64,000 nucleotides of DNA from Limenecus sp048360435 (GTDB taxonomy: Bacteria > Cyanobacteriota > Vampirovibrionia > Gastranaerophilales > Gastranaerophilaceae), in the NCBI GenBank assembly GCA_048360435.1, contig DBGCOP010000030.1, positions 62,001 through 126,000 on the forward strand. Direction: 5' to 3'. The position numbers and the translations under genes are program-made. Numbering within the stretch: the first letter of the stretch is position 1; every line of letters begins with the position of its first letter. The notes beneath the pieces were generated by a model that saw nothing but the letters and a program-made list of their open reading frames with translations, searched no databases and was not told the DNA's origin. Below are positions 1 to 7,841 of this stretch, piece by piece.

Positions 1-775
1 CATGTTTTAGAGCATATTTTTTTGTTTTTTCATTTTGTTTTGTAACAACAAACTGGCAGAATGCATAATAATTCATTTCATCAGCATATTTCAGTCTGAG
101 TTCTTTTTCTCTCAAGAAAGTCGCTTTCTTTTCTTCTTCAGTTTTCGGGTTGAAGAGATTTCTGTCTGTTTTGTTTTCCCATAAAGGCCAGTAGTCATTG
201 TTATTTTCAAGAACAAGTGCTTCATACAGAGCATCTTTTGAAAGCCAGAAGTCATTTTCTTTTTTGAATTTTTCAAATTCTTTGTTCAGTTTTTTGTCAT
301 TCCATTGTTTGAAATTGACATAAGCTTCCTGTAAAGCTTCATCTTGCGCCTTAAAAATATAAGAATAAGCTGTTTTGTTAATATCTTTATTTGGGTTGCA
401 GTCACAAACCTTTTTATAAGTTTCGTTGGAAAGGATATTGCCCCATTCTTTCGAAGTTAATTCTTCAAGATCAATAAATAGTGGATTTGTAGAAAAAATA
501 GTACCGGTATAAGGAGAAGAATCACAGGCTTTTGTTTTTCCCTGAGGTCCTAATTGAATTGCGTTAAATACACCGGAAGCAAAATCCATAAGATGTTTTC
601 CGGCTTGTGAATTAGGTGTTCCGAAACCTGTATTTTTACCCGTTTCAGCAGGGAAACTGTTTCCATGAACAATCAAAGCAAAATTCTTTTTGCCCAATTC
701 TTTCAAAGCTTTTTGGCAAACCTTTTTGAATTTTTTCATATCTTTTTTGTCTGTATTTTCACAACAGCAAATCAT
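1..775 (-). CDS. malQ: 4-alpha-glucanotransferase (GH77), N-terminal part, cut by left window edge
   Basis: Reading the minus strand from the ATG at 773-775 gives 258 uninterrupted codons that run off the left edge. The order is typical of the MalQ N-terminus: a short lead, an H-G-N-S-F-P block where MalQ has its H-P-T-S-L-P motif, G-F-G-T-P, then I-Q-L-G-P-Q-G, S-S-P-Y and N-P-L-F-I-D-L-E. GH77 enzymes move alpha-1,4-glucan segments between chains in glycogen or maltodextrin breakdown. The catalytic residues lie beyond the edge, so activity cannot be judged. A purine-rich AAGAAGGGG stretch lies a few bases before the start. The enzyme fits with the glycogen synthase at 39.6 kb. It is divergent from ilvE. 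Confidence 0.85.
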   Translation of the reverse strand, partial: MICCCENTDKKDMKKFKKVCQKALKELGKKNFALIVHGNSFPAETGKNTGFGTPNSQAGKHLMDFASGVFNAIQLGPQGKTKACDSSPYTGTIFSTNPLFIDLEELTSKEWGNILSNETYKKVCDCNPNKDINKTAYSYIFKAQDEALQEAYVNFKQWNDKKLNKEFEKFKKENDFWLSKDALYEALVLENNNDYWPLWENKTDRNLFNPKTEEEKKATFLREKELRLKYADEMNYYAFCQFVVTKQNEKTKKYALKH

Positions 776-791
776 AAAATTACACCCCTTC

Positions 792-822
792 TTGACTACT
801 ATTTTTTATCCAAATTTATACT
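792..822 (+). promoter_or_regulatory. Possible promoter for ilvE
   Basis: TTGACT at 792-797 and TATACT at 817-822 are separated by 19 bases (18 if TTATAC is taken as the -10). The spacing is slightly long. If it is used, the ilvE mRNA would carry a leader of roughly 170 bases containing the inverted repeat at 873-917. Inferred from sequence only. Confidence 0.35.
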
Positions 823-872
823 AACATCTAGTATATTATTTTTATATAGCCTTGGTGCATAATTTATAACTG

Positions 873-917
873 TTTTTACATTTCTTTACTATTTCTTAAA
901 TAAAGAAAATGTAAAAA
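873..917 (+). promoter_or_regulatory. Long A/T-rich inverted repeat in the ilvE leader
   Basis: TTTTTACATTTCTTTA (873-888) pairs with TAAAGAAAATGTAAAAA (901-917) over about 16 base pairs with one bulged base and a 12-base loop. It lies between the divergent malQ and ilvE genes. It could be a leader hairpin or an operator. No clean T-run follows on the plus strand, so it is not a clear terminator. Confidence 0.4.
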
Positions 918-998
918 TCCTTGCCAAACATCAGAAAAATCGCCATAATGAAATAATTAATTTTAAATATTAAATTACAGCCGAAAAGGAGAATTAAA

Positions 999-1919
999 AT
1001 GACAACAGAGTATGTTTATTTAGACGGCGAATTTGTAGATGCAAAAACAGCTTCAATTCCTGTAAGAAATCATGCGTTCTTGTATGGAACATCCGTTTTT
1101 GAAGGGATTAGAGCATATTATAATAAAGAAGAAGACCAGCTTTATGCTTTCAGAATGAAAGAGCACTTTGAAAGATTAATCAACAGCTGCAAAATCATGC
1201 ATATGGATCCTAAATTTACTGTTGAAGAATTTTGCGGCCTTACAAAAGAATTGTTAAAGAAAAACGGATACAAAACAGATGCCTACATCCGTCCTCAGGT
1301 ATATAAAAATGCTCTGAAAATCGGGCCCGGTCTTTTGGACAATCCTGATGCGGTTTTAATTTTTTCTTTTGCAATGGGTGATTATATTGACCTGAGCAAA
1401 GGTTTAAGCGTATGTGTTTCAAACTGGAGAAGAAATGATGACAACGCTATTCCGCCAAGAGCAAAAGTAGCCGGTTCTTATGCAAATACAGCTTTGATAG
1501 TTACGGATGCAAGACTTGCCGGTTTCGATGATGCAATTGTTCTTGATCAAGCCGGTAAAGTAACAGAAGGTTCCGCAATGAATCTATTCCTTGTTGAAGG
1601 CGACACACTTGTAACAACACAAACAACAGACAATATTCTGGTCGGTGTAACAAGAAATACAATCATTGAGCTTGGAAGAGACGTTCTTGGCTTGAAAATA
1701 GCAGAAAGAGAAATCTCAAGAACAGAACTATATATTGCTGATGAAGCTTTCTATTGCGGAACAGGTGCACAGGTCAGCCCGATTACATCTATCGACAACA
1801 GACCTGTCGGCAAAGGTTCAGTCGGAGAACACACTAAAGAACTTCAGAAACTATACTTCGATGTAGTCAAAGGAAAAGTTGAAAAATACAAAAAATGGTG
1901 TACACCAATATACGACTAG
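999..1919 (+). CDS. ilvE: Branched-chain amino acid aminotransferase
   Basis: 306 residues, the usual length for class IV PLP aminotransferases of the IlvE type. It transfers the amino group between glutamate and the 2-oxo acids of leucine, isoleucine and valine, the last step of their synthesis, in the cytosol. Visible features are the F-E-G-I-R-A-Y block near residue 35, the PLP lysine in R-A-K-V-A-G-S-Y near residue 156, the E-G-S-A-M-N-L-F block near 190 and the G-T-G-A-Q-V-S-P-I block near 255. The start is set by an AAAGGAG ribosome site 8 bases upstream. Only 7 bases separate it from the permease gene, so the two are probably co-transcribed. D-amino acid transaminase or ADC lyase share the fold, but the motif set favours IlvE. 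Confidence 0.92.
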   Translation: MTTEYVYLDGEFVDAKTASIPVRNHAFLYGTSVFEGIRAYYNKEEDQLYAFRMKEHFERLINSCKIMHMDPKFTVEEFCGLTKELLKKNGYKTDAYIRPQVYKNALKIGPGLLDNPDAVLIFSFAMGDYIDLSKGLSVCVSNWRRNDDNAIPPRAKVAGSYANTALIVTDARLAGFDDAIVLDQAGKVTEGSAMNLFLVEGDTLVTTQTTDNILVGVTRNTIIELGRDVLGLKIAEREISRTELYIADEAFYCGTGAQVSPITSIDNRPVGKGSVGEHTKELQKLYFDVVKGKVEKYKKWCTPIYD

Positions 1920-1926
1920 GAAAATA

Positions 1927-2670
1927 ATGATTAGCTTTTTAGGTCTTTGCGTTCAAAATTTAATACAAACCTTAAAGTATATCTTTGACAGACGTACAAA
2001 ATTCGGCTCTGTTATTACGCAAGCTGCAATGATAAGCTATGATTCTTTGTCAATTTCCTTGACAATTGTTTTTATAGCAGCAGCAGTAATTTCCTTACAG
2101 GTATCAAAACAATTCCTGATGAGCGGAGCCGAAAGCTATGTTGGTGGATTTATTGCTGTGGCACTTGTGCGTGAAATCGCACCGGGATTTGCAGCACTTG
2201 CAATAGGAGCAAGAGCCGGAACAGCAATTTGTGCGGAAGTTGCAAACATGAAAGTTACTGAACAAATTGATGCAATAAAAACACTCGGAGTAGATCCTGT
2301 CGGGTATTATTTTGCACCAAGACTGATTGCTTCAGCTTTAACTGTGCCAATGGTTGTCATTCTGGCTGAATTTATCGGCATCGTAGGAGGTATGATGGTT
2401 GCTTTCTTCGCAATCGGTCTTCACCCTAACAGATTTATGAATACAGTCTGGCTGCTATTAAACACTCGAGATATTTATATCAGTATATTTAAAGCCTTTA
2501 TTTTCGGTATATTAATCACATTGGTTTGTGCAACTCAGGGTTACAAAACAACAGGCGGCGCAAAAGATGTAGGAGAATCTACAACAAAATCTGCCATTGA
2601 AGCCACATTTTATCTTCTTGTTGCCGACTTTATAATCAACATCTTCTTCTATGTTAATGTAGGAATTTAA
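1927..2670 (+). CDS. MlaE-family ABC transporter permease (lipid transport)
   Basis: 247 residues from the ATG at 1927, which follows TAGGAAAATA and matches the family's N-terminus. An in-frame upstream ATG inside ilvE is rejected. The protein has about five hydrophobic segments and the MlaE/YrbE signature region (A-L-V-R-E-I-A-P, G-A-R-A-G-T-A-I, then A-E-V-A-N-M-K-V-T-E-Q-I-D-A). In proteobacteria MlaE with MlaF and MlaD moves phospholipid between the two membranes; the chloroplast and cyanobacterial relative is TGD1-like. No ATPase (MlaF) or MCE-domain (MlaD) gene lies next to it here, so its partners must be elsewhere. It supports an outer membrane in this organism. Linkage to ilvE looks positional rather than functional. 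Confidence 0.85.
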   Translation: MISFLGLCVQNLIQTLKYIFDRRTKFGSVITQAAMISYDSLSISLTIVFIAAAVISLQVSKQFLMSGAESYVGGFIAVALVREIAPGFAALAIGARAGTAICAEVANMKVTEQIDAIKTLGVDPVGYYFAPRLIASALTVPMVVILAEFIGIVGGMMVAFFAIGLHPNRFMNTVWLLLNTRDIYISIFKAFIFGILITLVCATQGYKTTGGAKDVGESTTKSAIEATFYLLVADFIINIFFYVNVGI

Positions 2671-2837
2671 CGATATCTGTCATAAAAAGCTGCTTCAGGT
2701 CTGGCAGAATTTGAAAGTACTATTTCTCTGTATTCATTTTTGTCTATATCCACACCCATATTTTTTATTTTTATTTCAGGTGCAGTTCTTTTATGATTTT
2801 TAGTATTTTTAATATTTTGATTTTCTCTGTTTTCCAT
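2667..2837 (-). CDS. Small hypothetical protein (56 aa)
   Basis: A 56-residue frame with a strongly charged, hydrophilic composition and a C-terminus rich in Arg and Tyr. The ATG at 2837 is preferred over an in-frame TTG 18 bases upstream, although neither has a good ribosome site. It overlaps the permease stop codon by a few bases, tail to tail, and lies just beyond the terminator of the ferritin-like gene. No family recognised. It may be real because the composition resembles neighbouring proteins, but a chance frame is possible. Confidence 0.35.
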   Translation of the reverse strand: MENRENQNIKNTKNHKRTAPEIKIKNMGVDIDKNEYREIVLSNSARPEAAFYDRYR

Positions 2838-2863
2838 ATGAGAATTATAAACCAAAAGAAACA

Positions 2864-2887
2864 GACCCGAAAATAAAATTTCGGGTC
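2864..2887 (-). terminator. Intrinsic terminator of the ferritin-like gene
   Basis: GACCCGAAA and TTTCGGGTC form a perfect 9-bp stem with a 6-base loop, 11 bases after the minus-strand stop at 2898. On the minus strand it is followed by a T-rich tract. Confidence 0.75.
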
Positions 2888-2897
2888 CGTAGGATTT

Positions 2898-4205
2898 TTA
2901 TTCACCGCAATTGCAAACAAATTCTTCTTCCATCATTTCTGTAAGCTCTTCTACCGAAACGGTATCAGGTGCCTGAGCCTCATCTTCAAGACCTCGGGCG
3001 AGTAATTCAGCTTGTTTTTTCTTCAATTTTTTATCAGCTTCAACAATATCCCTGTCATTAGCAACGGCAATCAGCTGTATTGTCATTTCAGTAGGTGAAC
3101 CGTCTTCATTAACAGCTTCTTGAACAGCATAACTTGCCCAATCATCAGGCAATTCATCAATAGTGGTATATCCCATATTGTCATCAAGCCTTTTATCAAT
3201 TTCATTTTCCAGAATATTTGTTACATATTCCTTCTGTGATTCAAAGTGGCAAGGCAAAATAACTTTGTTGCCTATAACTTCTTCGGGATCTCGATTTTCA
3301 TGTTTTTTGAATAATTCAGCCGCAACCTGAAGATGTCCGAGTTCATAATCCAGGAACATCTCCCAGATTTTTTTAATTCTGTCATGTTCTTCATCTTCCA
3401 TACAGTTATAATATGTAGAAACTTCGGTGAATTCATGAAGAAGCAGCTTTTCCCAGACTGATTCTGTCGGGTCAATCAAAGAGCCGTACATTGTAACGTG
3501 CTCTTCTTCAACGTTTTTGATTTCCGCATATGTTTCTCTCAAACACTGATTTCCATATTCCATACCGTGTTCAGCATAATAATTGTGGGTTTGCTGTTCA
3601 CCTGCGACCAGTGTAAGAATATTTACCTTTGTTTGCGGAGTTGCAGTTTCTTTATCATAGTGTTTTCTAAGTCTGAGTCTATTGTCATTGTGATGGTTTT
3701 GTGTCGGGCGGCTCAAAAATACATCCGTCTGTCCCTGAACTATATCGTTCGGACAAACACCATGCATCATATAAGCCCATTGGCTGTATCTGTAAAGATG
3801 ATCAAAGTCCTCGAGTAAACCAAAATCAAAAGTTTCTTTAACATATTCATCCGGCTCATTTTGTGCAAGCCAGGCTGTCAAATCAACAGCAACCTGTTCA
3901 TAGCCCAGTGTAGTTTCAAGAACCGATTGGTCTGAAGGGGTCAGCCAATTCACGGTAGCCTGCTGCATATCTTCAATTTGTCTTGTCTGTGCTATCAGTT
4001 TATTAGCTTCCAGATCATCGACACTTCTCAAAAAATTATGCTTAAAATTCCAGGCTTCTACTTCTATACCATTCATCAAAATTTGTCTTGTTCTTGTGTA
4101 ACAATCCACGTCGTTTTTATTAAATGGTCTTTTTGTAATTTCATGCCAGCTTTTTAGCTGTTTTTCGACAGGGGTTCCTTTTTCTTTTAACGGATTAAAA
4201 CTCAT
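2898..4205 (-). CDS. Ferritin-like (putative di-iron) protein with cysteine tail
   Basis: 435 residues from the ATG at 4205, chosen because an AAAGGT ribosome site sits 7 bases before it; a second in-frame ATG 15 bases upstream would place that site inside the gene. The central part (about residues 205-310) is helical. It has paired acidic and histidine motifs: E-E-E-H-V-T-M-Y, then H-E-F-T-E-V, E-D-E-E-H-D-R-I and a D-Y-E-L-G-H-L helix. This is the pattern of di-iron four-helix bundles such as ferritin or rubrerythrin relatives. The C-terminus is very acidic and ends C-N-C-G-E, a possible metal or redox site. No signal peptide. I do not recognise a named family; a role in iron or oxygen/peroxide handling is inference. 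It is monocistronic, with its own terminator. Confidence 0.6.
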   Translation of the reverse strand: MSFNPLKEKGTPVEKQLKSWHEITKRPFNKNDVDCYTRTRQILMNGIEVEAWNFKHNFLRSVDDLEANKLIAQTRQIEDMQQATVNWLTPSDQSVLETTLGYEQVAVDLTAWLAQNEPDEYVKETFDFGLLEDFDHLYRYSQWAYMMHGVCPNDIVQGQTDVFLSRPTQNHHNDNRLRLRKHYDKETATPQTKVNILTLVAGEQQTHNYYAEHGMEYGNQCLRETYAEIKNVEEEHVTMYGSLIDPTESVWEKLLLHEFTEVSTYYNCMEDEEHDRIKKIWEMFLDYELGHLQVAAELFKKHENRDPEEVIGNKVILPCHFESQKEYVTNILENEIDKRLDDNMGYTTIDELPDDWASYAVQEAVNEDGSPTEMTIQLIAVANDRDIVEADKKLKKKQAELLARGLEDEAQAPDTVSVEELTEMMEEEFVCNCGE

Positions 4206-4303
4206 TTTTTTACCTTTCATTTATCTTTTTCATTAACCGTAAAATTATTTAGGTTATTGTTTAAAATAAAAGAAGATAAAAAAATTTTTAATCAACTAAA
4301 GTA

Positions 4304-5116
4304 CTAAAGCTGCTTGCCCATAAGTGCTGATTTTTCTGCTGTCTTTTTTACCGTATTAAAAAGAACTTCTGAAATATCACTTTCATTAAGCACCTTGTTT
4401 CCCTCAGCAGTAGTACCGCCCGGTGTAGTAACATTAACAATAAGCTGTTGCGGATCAACACCCGTTTCAAGAATCATTCTCGCTGAACCAAGAGCAGTCT
4501 GAGCAGAAAGTTTCAAAGCTGTCTCATAGTCAAGCCCGAGCTTTTCACCGGCTCTGGCTATTTCGTTAATTATATAATAATAAAAAGCAGGCCCTGAACC
4601 GCTGACACCTGTAATTGCGTCGATATCGCTTTCTTTTGCCTCAACAACCTTGCCCACTTTTGAAAAGATTTCTTTTACACACTGAAAATCTTCATCAGAA
4701 GCGTGTTCACCTTTACAAACTGCACTCATTCCTTCACCGACAAGAGCCGGTGTATTAGGCATAACCTTTATGACCCGTGCTTGTTTTTCAAGAATTTCTT
4801 CCACACGCTCGGAAGAGATACCTGCTGCAATAGTTATAATAAGTTTTGAGTCATCTATTTTATCTTCAATTTCTGTCAAAACCTCTTTAACAACAAAAGG
4901 CTTCACGGCAAGAAGAAGAATATCAGCCTCAGCAGCAGCTTCTCGATTGTTGTGAACAATTTTTATGCCGAGTTCTTTTTCTATCTTATGCGCATATTCT
5001 TTGTTAGGTTCAGATGCAATTATATGTTTTTTATCAAACAAACCTGAGCCTATGAGACCTTTTATTATAGCAGTCGCCATTTTTCCCGCGCCAATGAAAC
5101 CAATAGTTTTCTCCAT
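4304..5116 (-). CDS. proC: Pyrroline-5-carboxylate reductase
   Basis: 270 residues, standard length. It reduces 1-pyrroline-5-carboxylate to proline with NAD(P)H, the last step of proline synthesis, in the cytosol. The N-terminal Rossmann motif reads G-F-I-G-A-G-K-M-A-T-A-I, followed by A-V-K-P near residue 72 and V-M-P-N-T-P-A near 118. The C-terminal dimer domain has G-S-G-P-A-F near 173 and T-P-G-G-T-T-A-E-G near 228. An AAAGG site lies about 9 bases before the ATG. It is divergent from rpmH. Confidence 0.95.
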   Translation of the reverse strand: MEKTIGFIGAGKMATAIIKGLIGSGLFDKKHIIASEPNKEYAHKIEKELGIKIVHNNREAAAEADILLLAVKPFVVKEVLTEIEDKIDDSKLIITIAAGISSERVEEILEKQARVIKVMPNTPALVGEGMSAVCKGEHASDEDFQCVKEIFSKVGKVVEAKESDIDAITGVSGSGPAFYYYIINEIARAGEKLGLDYETALKLSAQTALGSARMILETGVDPQQLIVNVTTPGGTTAEGNKVLNESDISEVLFNTVKKTAEKSALMGKQL

Positions 5117-5219
5117 ATGTGTAAACCTTTATTAATTCAAGTAATATCCGTATTTGACAATCGTCTATGTCTTTTTTATCATGATATAACGCAAAAAAAT
5201 TAATTCAAGGAGCAATAAA

Positions 5220-5372
5220 ATGAGACGTACATTAGAAGGAACAAAAAGAAAAAGACAAAACGTCAGCGGATTCAGAGCCAGAATGGCTACTCCCGGCGGA
5301 AGAACAGTTATAAATAGAAGAAGAGCTAAAGGTCGCCACAGACTCGCTATTCAGGCTAAGAAAAGAGCTTAG
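5220..5372 (+). CDS. rpmH: 50S ribosomal protein L34
   Basis: A 50-residue, very basic protein starting at the ATG at 5220 after a good AAGGAG site. It contains the L34 hallmarks: T-L-E-G-T-K-R-K-R, S-G-F-R-A-R-M-A-T-P-G-G-R and a C-terminal R-R-A-K-G-R-H-R-L. L34 binds 23S rRNA in the large subunit. It is directly upstream of rnpA, the arrangement conserved in nearly all bacteria, with a hairpin between them that may set the ratio of the two products. Confidence 0.97.
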   Translation: MRRTLEGTKRKRQNVSGFRARMATPGGRTVINRRRAKGRHRLAIQAKKRA

Positions 5373-5404
5373 TTATCTGTTGTAACTTAATTAAAAAGTT
5401 TAAT

Positions 5405-5438
5405 AAACAGGTCTGTTTAACTAAGCAGGCCTGTTTTT
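5405..5438 (+). terminator. Hairpin between rpmH and rnpA (partial terminator)
   Basis: AAACAGGTCTG (5405-5415) pairs with CAGGCCTGTTT (5426-5436), 11 base pairs with one G-T pair and a 10-base loop. It ends in five T. It lies between two genes normally co-transcribed, so it may act as an attenuator lowering rnpA and hisD relative to L34. Confidence 0.6.
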
Positions 5439-5457
5439 AAGTATAAAAAGGAAAAAA

Positions 5458-5814
5458 ATGCTTCCTAAAAAATACAGACTCAAAAATACACGGGCTTTTG
5501 AAGCAACATACAAAAACAGACATATAGTCTCCGATTCTATGCTGACAATTTATGTTGGAAAAGAAAAAAAAGAACTACTTGCCGAGACAAAATTCGGATT
5601 TGTTGTAAGCAAAAAATTTCACAAAAGAGCAGTAAAAAGAAACAGAATAAAACGCCTTATGAGAGAATGTGTAAGACTCTGTTTAAAAGAAAACCATTTA
5701 AAAAAAGCAGAAAAATATATGTCTTTTATAATAATACCGAAACACAATGCTCTTGATTCAAATTTAAAAACTATTGAAACATCTTTTTATAAACTTCTGG
5801 AGAAAATTAAGTGA
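5458..5814 (+). CDS. rnpA: Ribonuclease P protein component
   Basis: 118 residues, typical length. RnpA binds the RNase P RNA and helps it remove 5' leaders from pre-tRNAs. Visible are the N-terminal L-P-K-K-Y-R-L-K and F-G-F-V-V-S-K-K-F block and the family signature K-R-A-V-K-R-N-R-I-K-R-L-M-R-E near residues 62-77. The ATG follows an AAAAAGGAAAAA ribosome site. Its TGA overlaps the GTG start of hisD by 4 bases, so the two genes look translationally coupled. Confidence 0.95.
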   Translation: MLPKKYRLKNTRAFEATYKNRHIVSDSMLTIYVGKEKKELLAETKFGFVVSKKFHKRAVKRNRIKRLMRECVRLCLKENHLKKAEKYMSFIIIPKHNALDSNLKTIETSFYKLLEKIK

Positions 5815-7049
5815 AAATAATTAATTACAGCACTATCGACGAAAACTTTTTTCAAAATATAGAATTTGAAACAATTTCATCAGTAGATGAAATTGTCAAA
5901 AATGTGAAAATGAATAAAGACAAAGCGTTATTAGAGTATACAAAAAAATTCGATGGTGAGATAAAAAACATAGAAGTTACAAAAGAAGAAATCAAACAGG
6001 CCTATCAAAATACAGACCCAAAGACCATAGAAGCAATAAAAACAGCTATAAAAAACGTCAAAGAATTTGCACAAAAGCAGCTTGCCTCAGTTTCACAGCT
6101 GGATACAGAAATAGACGGCATAAAACTCGGACACAGAATCATACCGATTGAAACAGCAGGATGTTACATTCCGGGCGGTAACTATCCTCTTCCCAGCACA
6201 GCAGTTATGACAATTGTTCCAGCCAAAACAGCCGGTGTAAAAAAAGTAATTGCATGTTCTCCGAGAATAAAAGATGTAACAATAGTTGCCTGCAATCTTG
6301 CAGGTGCCGATAAAATTTATAAAGTCGGAGGTGTTCAGGCAATCGCAGCTATGGCATACGGAACAGAAACCATTGAAAAAACAGACAAAATTGTAGGTCC
6401 CGGAAACAAATTTGTTACTGCCGCAAAAAAACAAGTATATGGTGAATGCGGAATAGATTTTCTTGCAGGTCCTTCGGAAGTACTTGTCATTGCGGATGAA
6501 ACAGCAAACCCCAAATTTGTTGCAGCTGATCTTCTTGCACAGTGTGAACATGACAAAGATGCACGAGCCTATCTTGTTTGTTTTTCACAAGAATTCGCTC
6601 AAAAAGTAGACAACTATGCAAAAGAATTCTTAAAAATATTAAAAACAGCAGAAATAGCAAAAATCTCATATGAAAAATCATATGCGGTTGTTGTTGATTC
6701 TTTAGAGCAGGCTGTTGAAATTTCAGAAAAAAGAGCCCCGGAACATCTTGAAATCTGCTTTGAAAATGCAGAAAGCTCCATAGATTTATTTAAGAATTAC
6801 GGTTCTTTGTTTATAGGAAACTATTCGGCAGAAGTTTTTGGAGATTATTGCGCAGGAACAAATCATACTCTGCCAACAAACAAGGTTTCCAGATATTCAG
6901 GCGGATTGAGCGTATTTGATTTCATAAAAATCCAGACATACCAATATGCTGACAAACAAGCAGCACAAACACTTTCCGTTACAGCTTCAATAATAGCTGA
7001 GAACGAAGGACTTTTTGCACACAAGCTCGCATCTGACATCAGAAGCTAA
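5811..7049 (+). CDS. hisD: Histidinol dehydrogenase
   Basis: 412 residues with a GTG start that overlaps the rnpA stop (GTGA). HisD oxidises L-histidinol to histidine in two NAD-dependent steps, ending histidine synthesis. The conserved blocks are present in order: A-G-C-Y-I-P-G-G near residue 117, the G-P-G-N-K-F-V signature near 198, D-F-L-A-G-P-S-E-V near 218, zinc-site residues in Q-C-E-H-D near 246, the R-A-P-E-H-L-E block near 310 and G-T-N-H-T-L-P-T near 352. No other his gene is in the window. In most bacteria the position after rnpA is occupied by yidD/yidC, so this placement is unusual. The gene converges on the next one with a 4-base overlap. Confidence 0.95.
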   Translation: MKIINYSTIDENFFQNIEFETISSVDEIVKNVKMNKDKALLEYTKKFDGEIKNIEVTKEEIKQAYQNTDPKTIEAIKTAIKNVKEFAQKQLASVSQLDTEIDGIKLGHRIIPIETAGCYIPGGNYPLPSTAVMTIVPAKTAGVKKVIACSPRIKDVTIVACNLAGADKIYKVGGVQAIAAMAYGTETIEKTDKIVGPGNKFVTAAKKQVYGECGIDFLAGPSEVLVIADETANPKFVAADLLAQCEHDKDARAYLVCFSQEFAQKVDNYAKEFLKILKTAEIAKISYEKSYAVVVDSLEQAVEISEKRAPEHLEICFENAESSIDLFKNYGSLFIGNYSAEVFGDYCAGTNHTLPTNKVSRYSGGLSVFDFIKIQTYQYADKQAAQTLSVTASIIAENEGLFAHKLASDIRS

Positions 7050-7774
7050 TCTTTCAAAAGCTCTTTCAGTTTTTCTTTATAAAAACCGGTTATATCTATT
7101 AAAGCATGCAAAGTAAGAGAGAGAATTTCAACTTCCTGTTTCCATTCGTTGTAAGAACATTTTAAAGGCAGTGCAACAAGAGGATTGTTTGGAAAATCTC
7201 TGCAAATACCTGGTCGGTTTTCATAATCTGTACAAAGACCGTCTTTGCCGAGTTTAGGACAATGGTAAAAATAAACCTCGGTCTGGTCTGAAAATTTTTC
7301 CTCAATCATCGCAATATAATCAGGATAAATTTTGCGAGGCTCTTCCTTATTTTCATAAGGAACAAAAACGCTCACAAATTCCTGTGAAAAATTATCCCCG
7401 TTTTTTGCACGTTCCTTCAACTCTTCATAAGAATATTCAGAACTTGCCAGACGACAGCAGCTTGTACATCTTCCGCAAGAAAAAAATTGTCTTCTTTTTT
7501 CAATTAATTGTATTTTTTCATAAATATCTCTTGATATTTTATTTTCTAAACAATCAAGAGCAGATTCTTGCCAGAATCGATAACGGCAGCCTTTAGGAAA
7601 TTTTTGAAAAACATTTATACTGTTGAAATCTATCTCACAATCGCTTTTACAATGGTTGCATAAGGATTTGCGTTTTAAAGCATTAAGCTGCTTGTCTATT
7701 GCATCTTGTGCATTTTTAAAAAGCTCTCTGTATATTTTTTTAGTTTTGATTATTTCATTTTGTAAGTTATTCAT
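7046..7774 (-). CDS. YkgJ-family zinc/iron-chelating cysteine-cluster protein
   Basis: 242 residues from the ATG at 7774; an in-frame ATG 18 bases upstream is the alternative and neither has a ribosome site. TATATT or TATTAT a few bases upstream could be a -10, in which case the mRNA would be nearly leaderless. The N-terminal third is a charged helix with C-N-H-C-K-S-D-C. The centre and C-terminus carry the YkgJ cluster: C-G-R-C-T-S-C-C-R, then Y-H-C-P-K-L, C-T-D-Y and N-R-P-G-I-C-R-D-F-P. Family members are thought to bind zinc or iron-sulfur clusters; the function is unknown. Convergent with hisD, divergent from mutL. Confidence 0.75.
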   Translation of the reverse strand: MNNLQNEIIKTKKIYRELFKNAQDAIDKQLNALKRKSLCNHCKSDCEIDFNSINVFQKFPKGCRYRFWQESALDCLENKISRDIYEKIQLIEKRRQFFSCGRCTSCCRLASSEYSYEELKERAKNGDNFSQEFVSVFVPYENKEEPRKIYPDYIAMIEEKFSDQTEVYFYHCPKLGKDGLCTDYENRPGICRDFPNNPLVALPLKCSYNEWKQEVEILSLTLHALIDITGFYKEKLKELLKD

Positions 7775-7841
7775 CACTATAATATAGCACATTAATAAAA
7801 ATTGAGATAAAATTAATTACAAGGGACGGGGAGACGGAATT

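Noticed and set aside
665..862. 65-residue plus-strand frame at the start of malQ
   Set aside because: It is antisense to the malQ N-terminus, which has clear family motifs on the minus strand.
6093..6551. 152-residue minus-strand frame inside hisD
   Set aside because: Cys/Phe-rich composition typical of an antisense shadow of a conserved gene.
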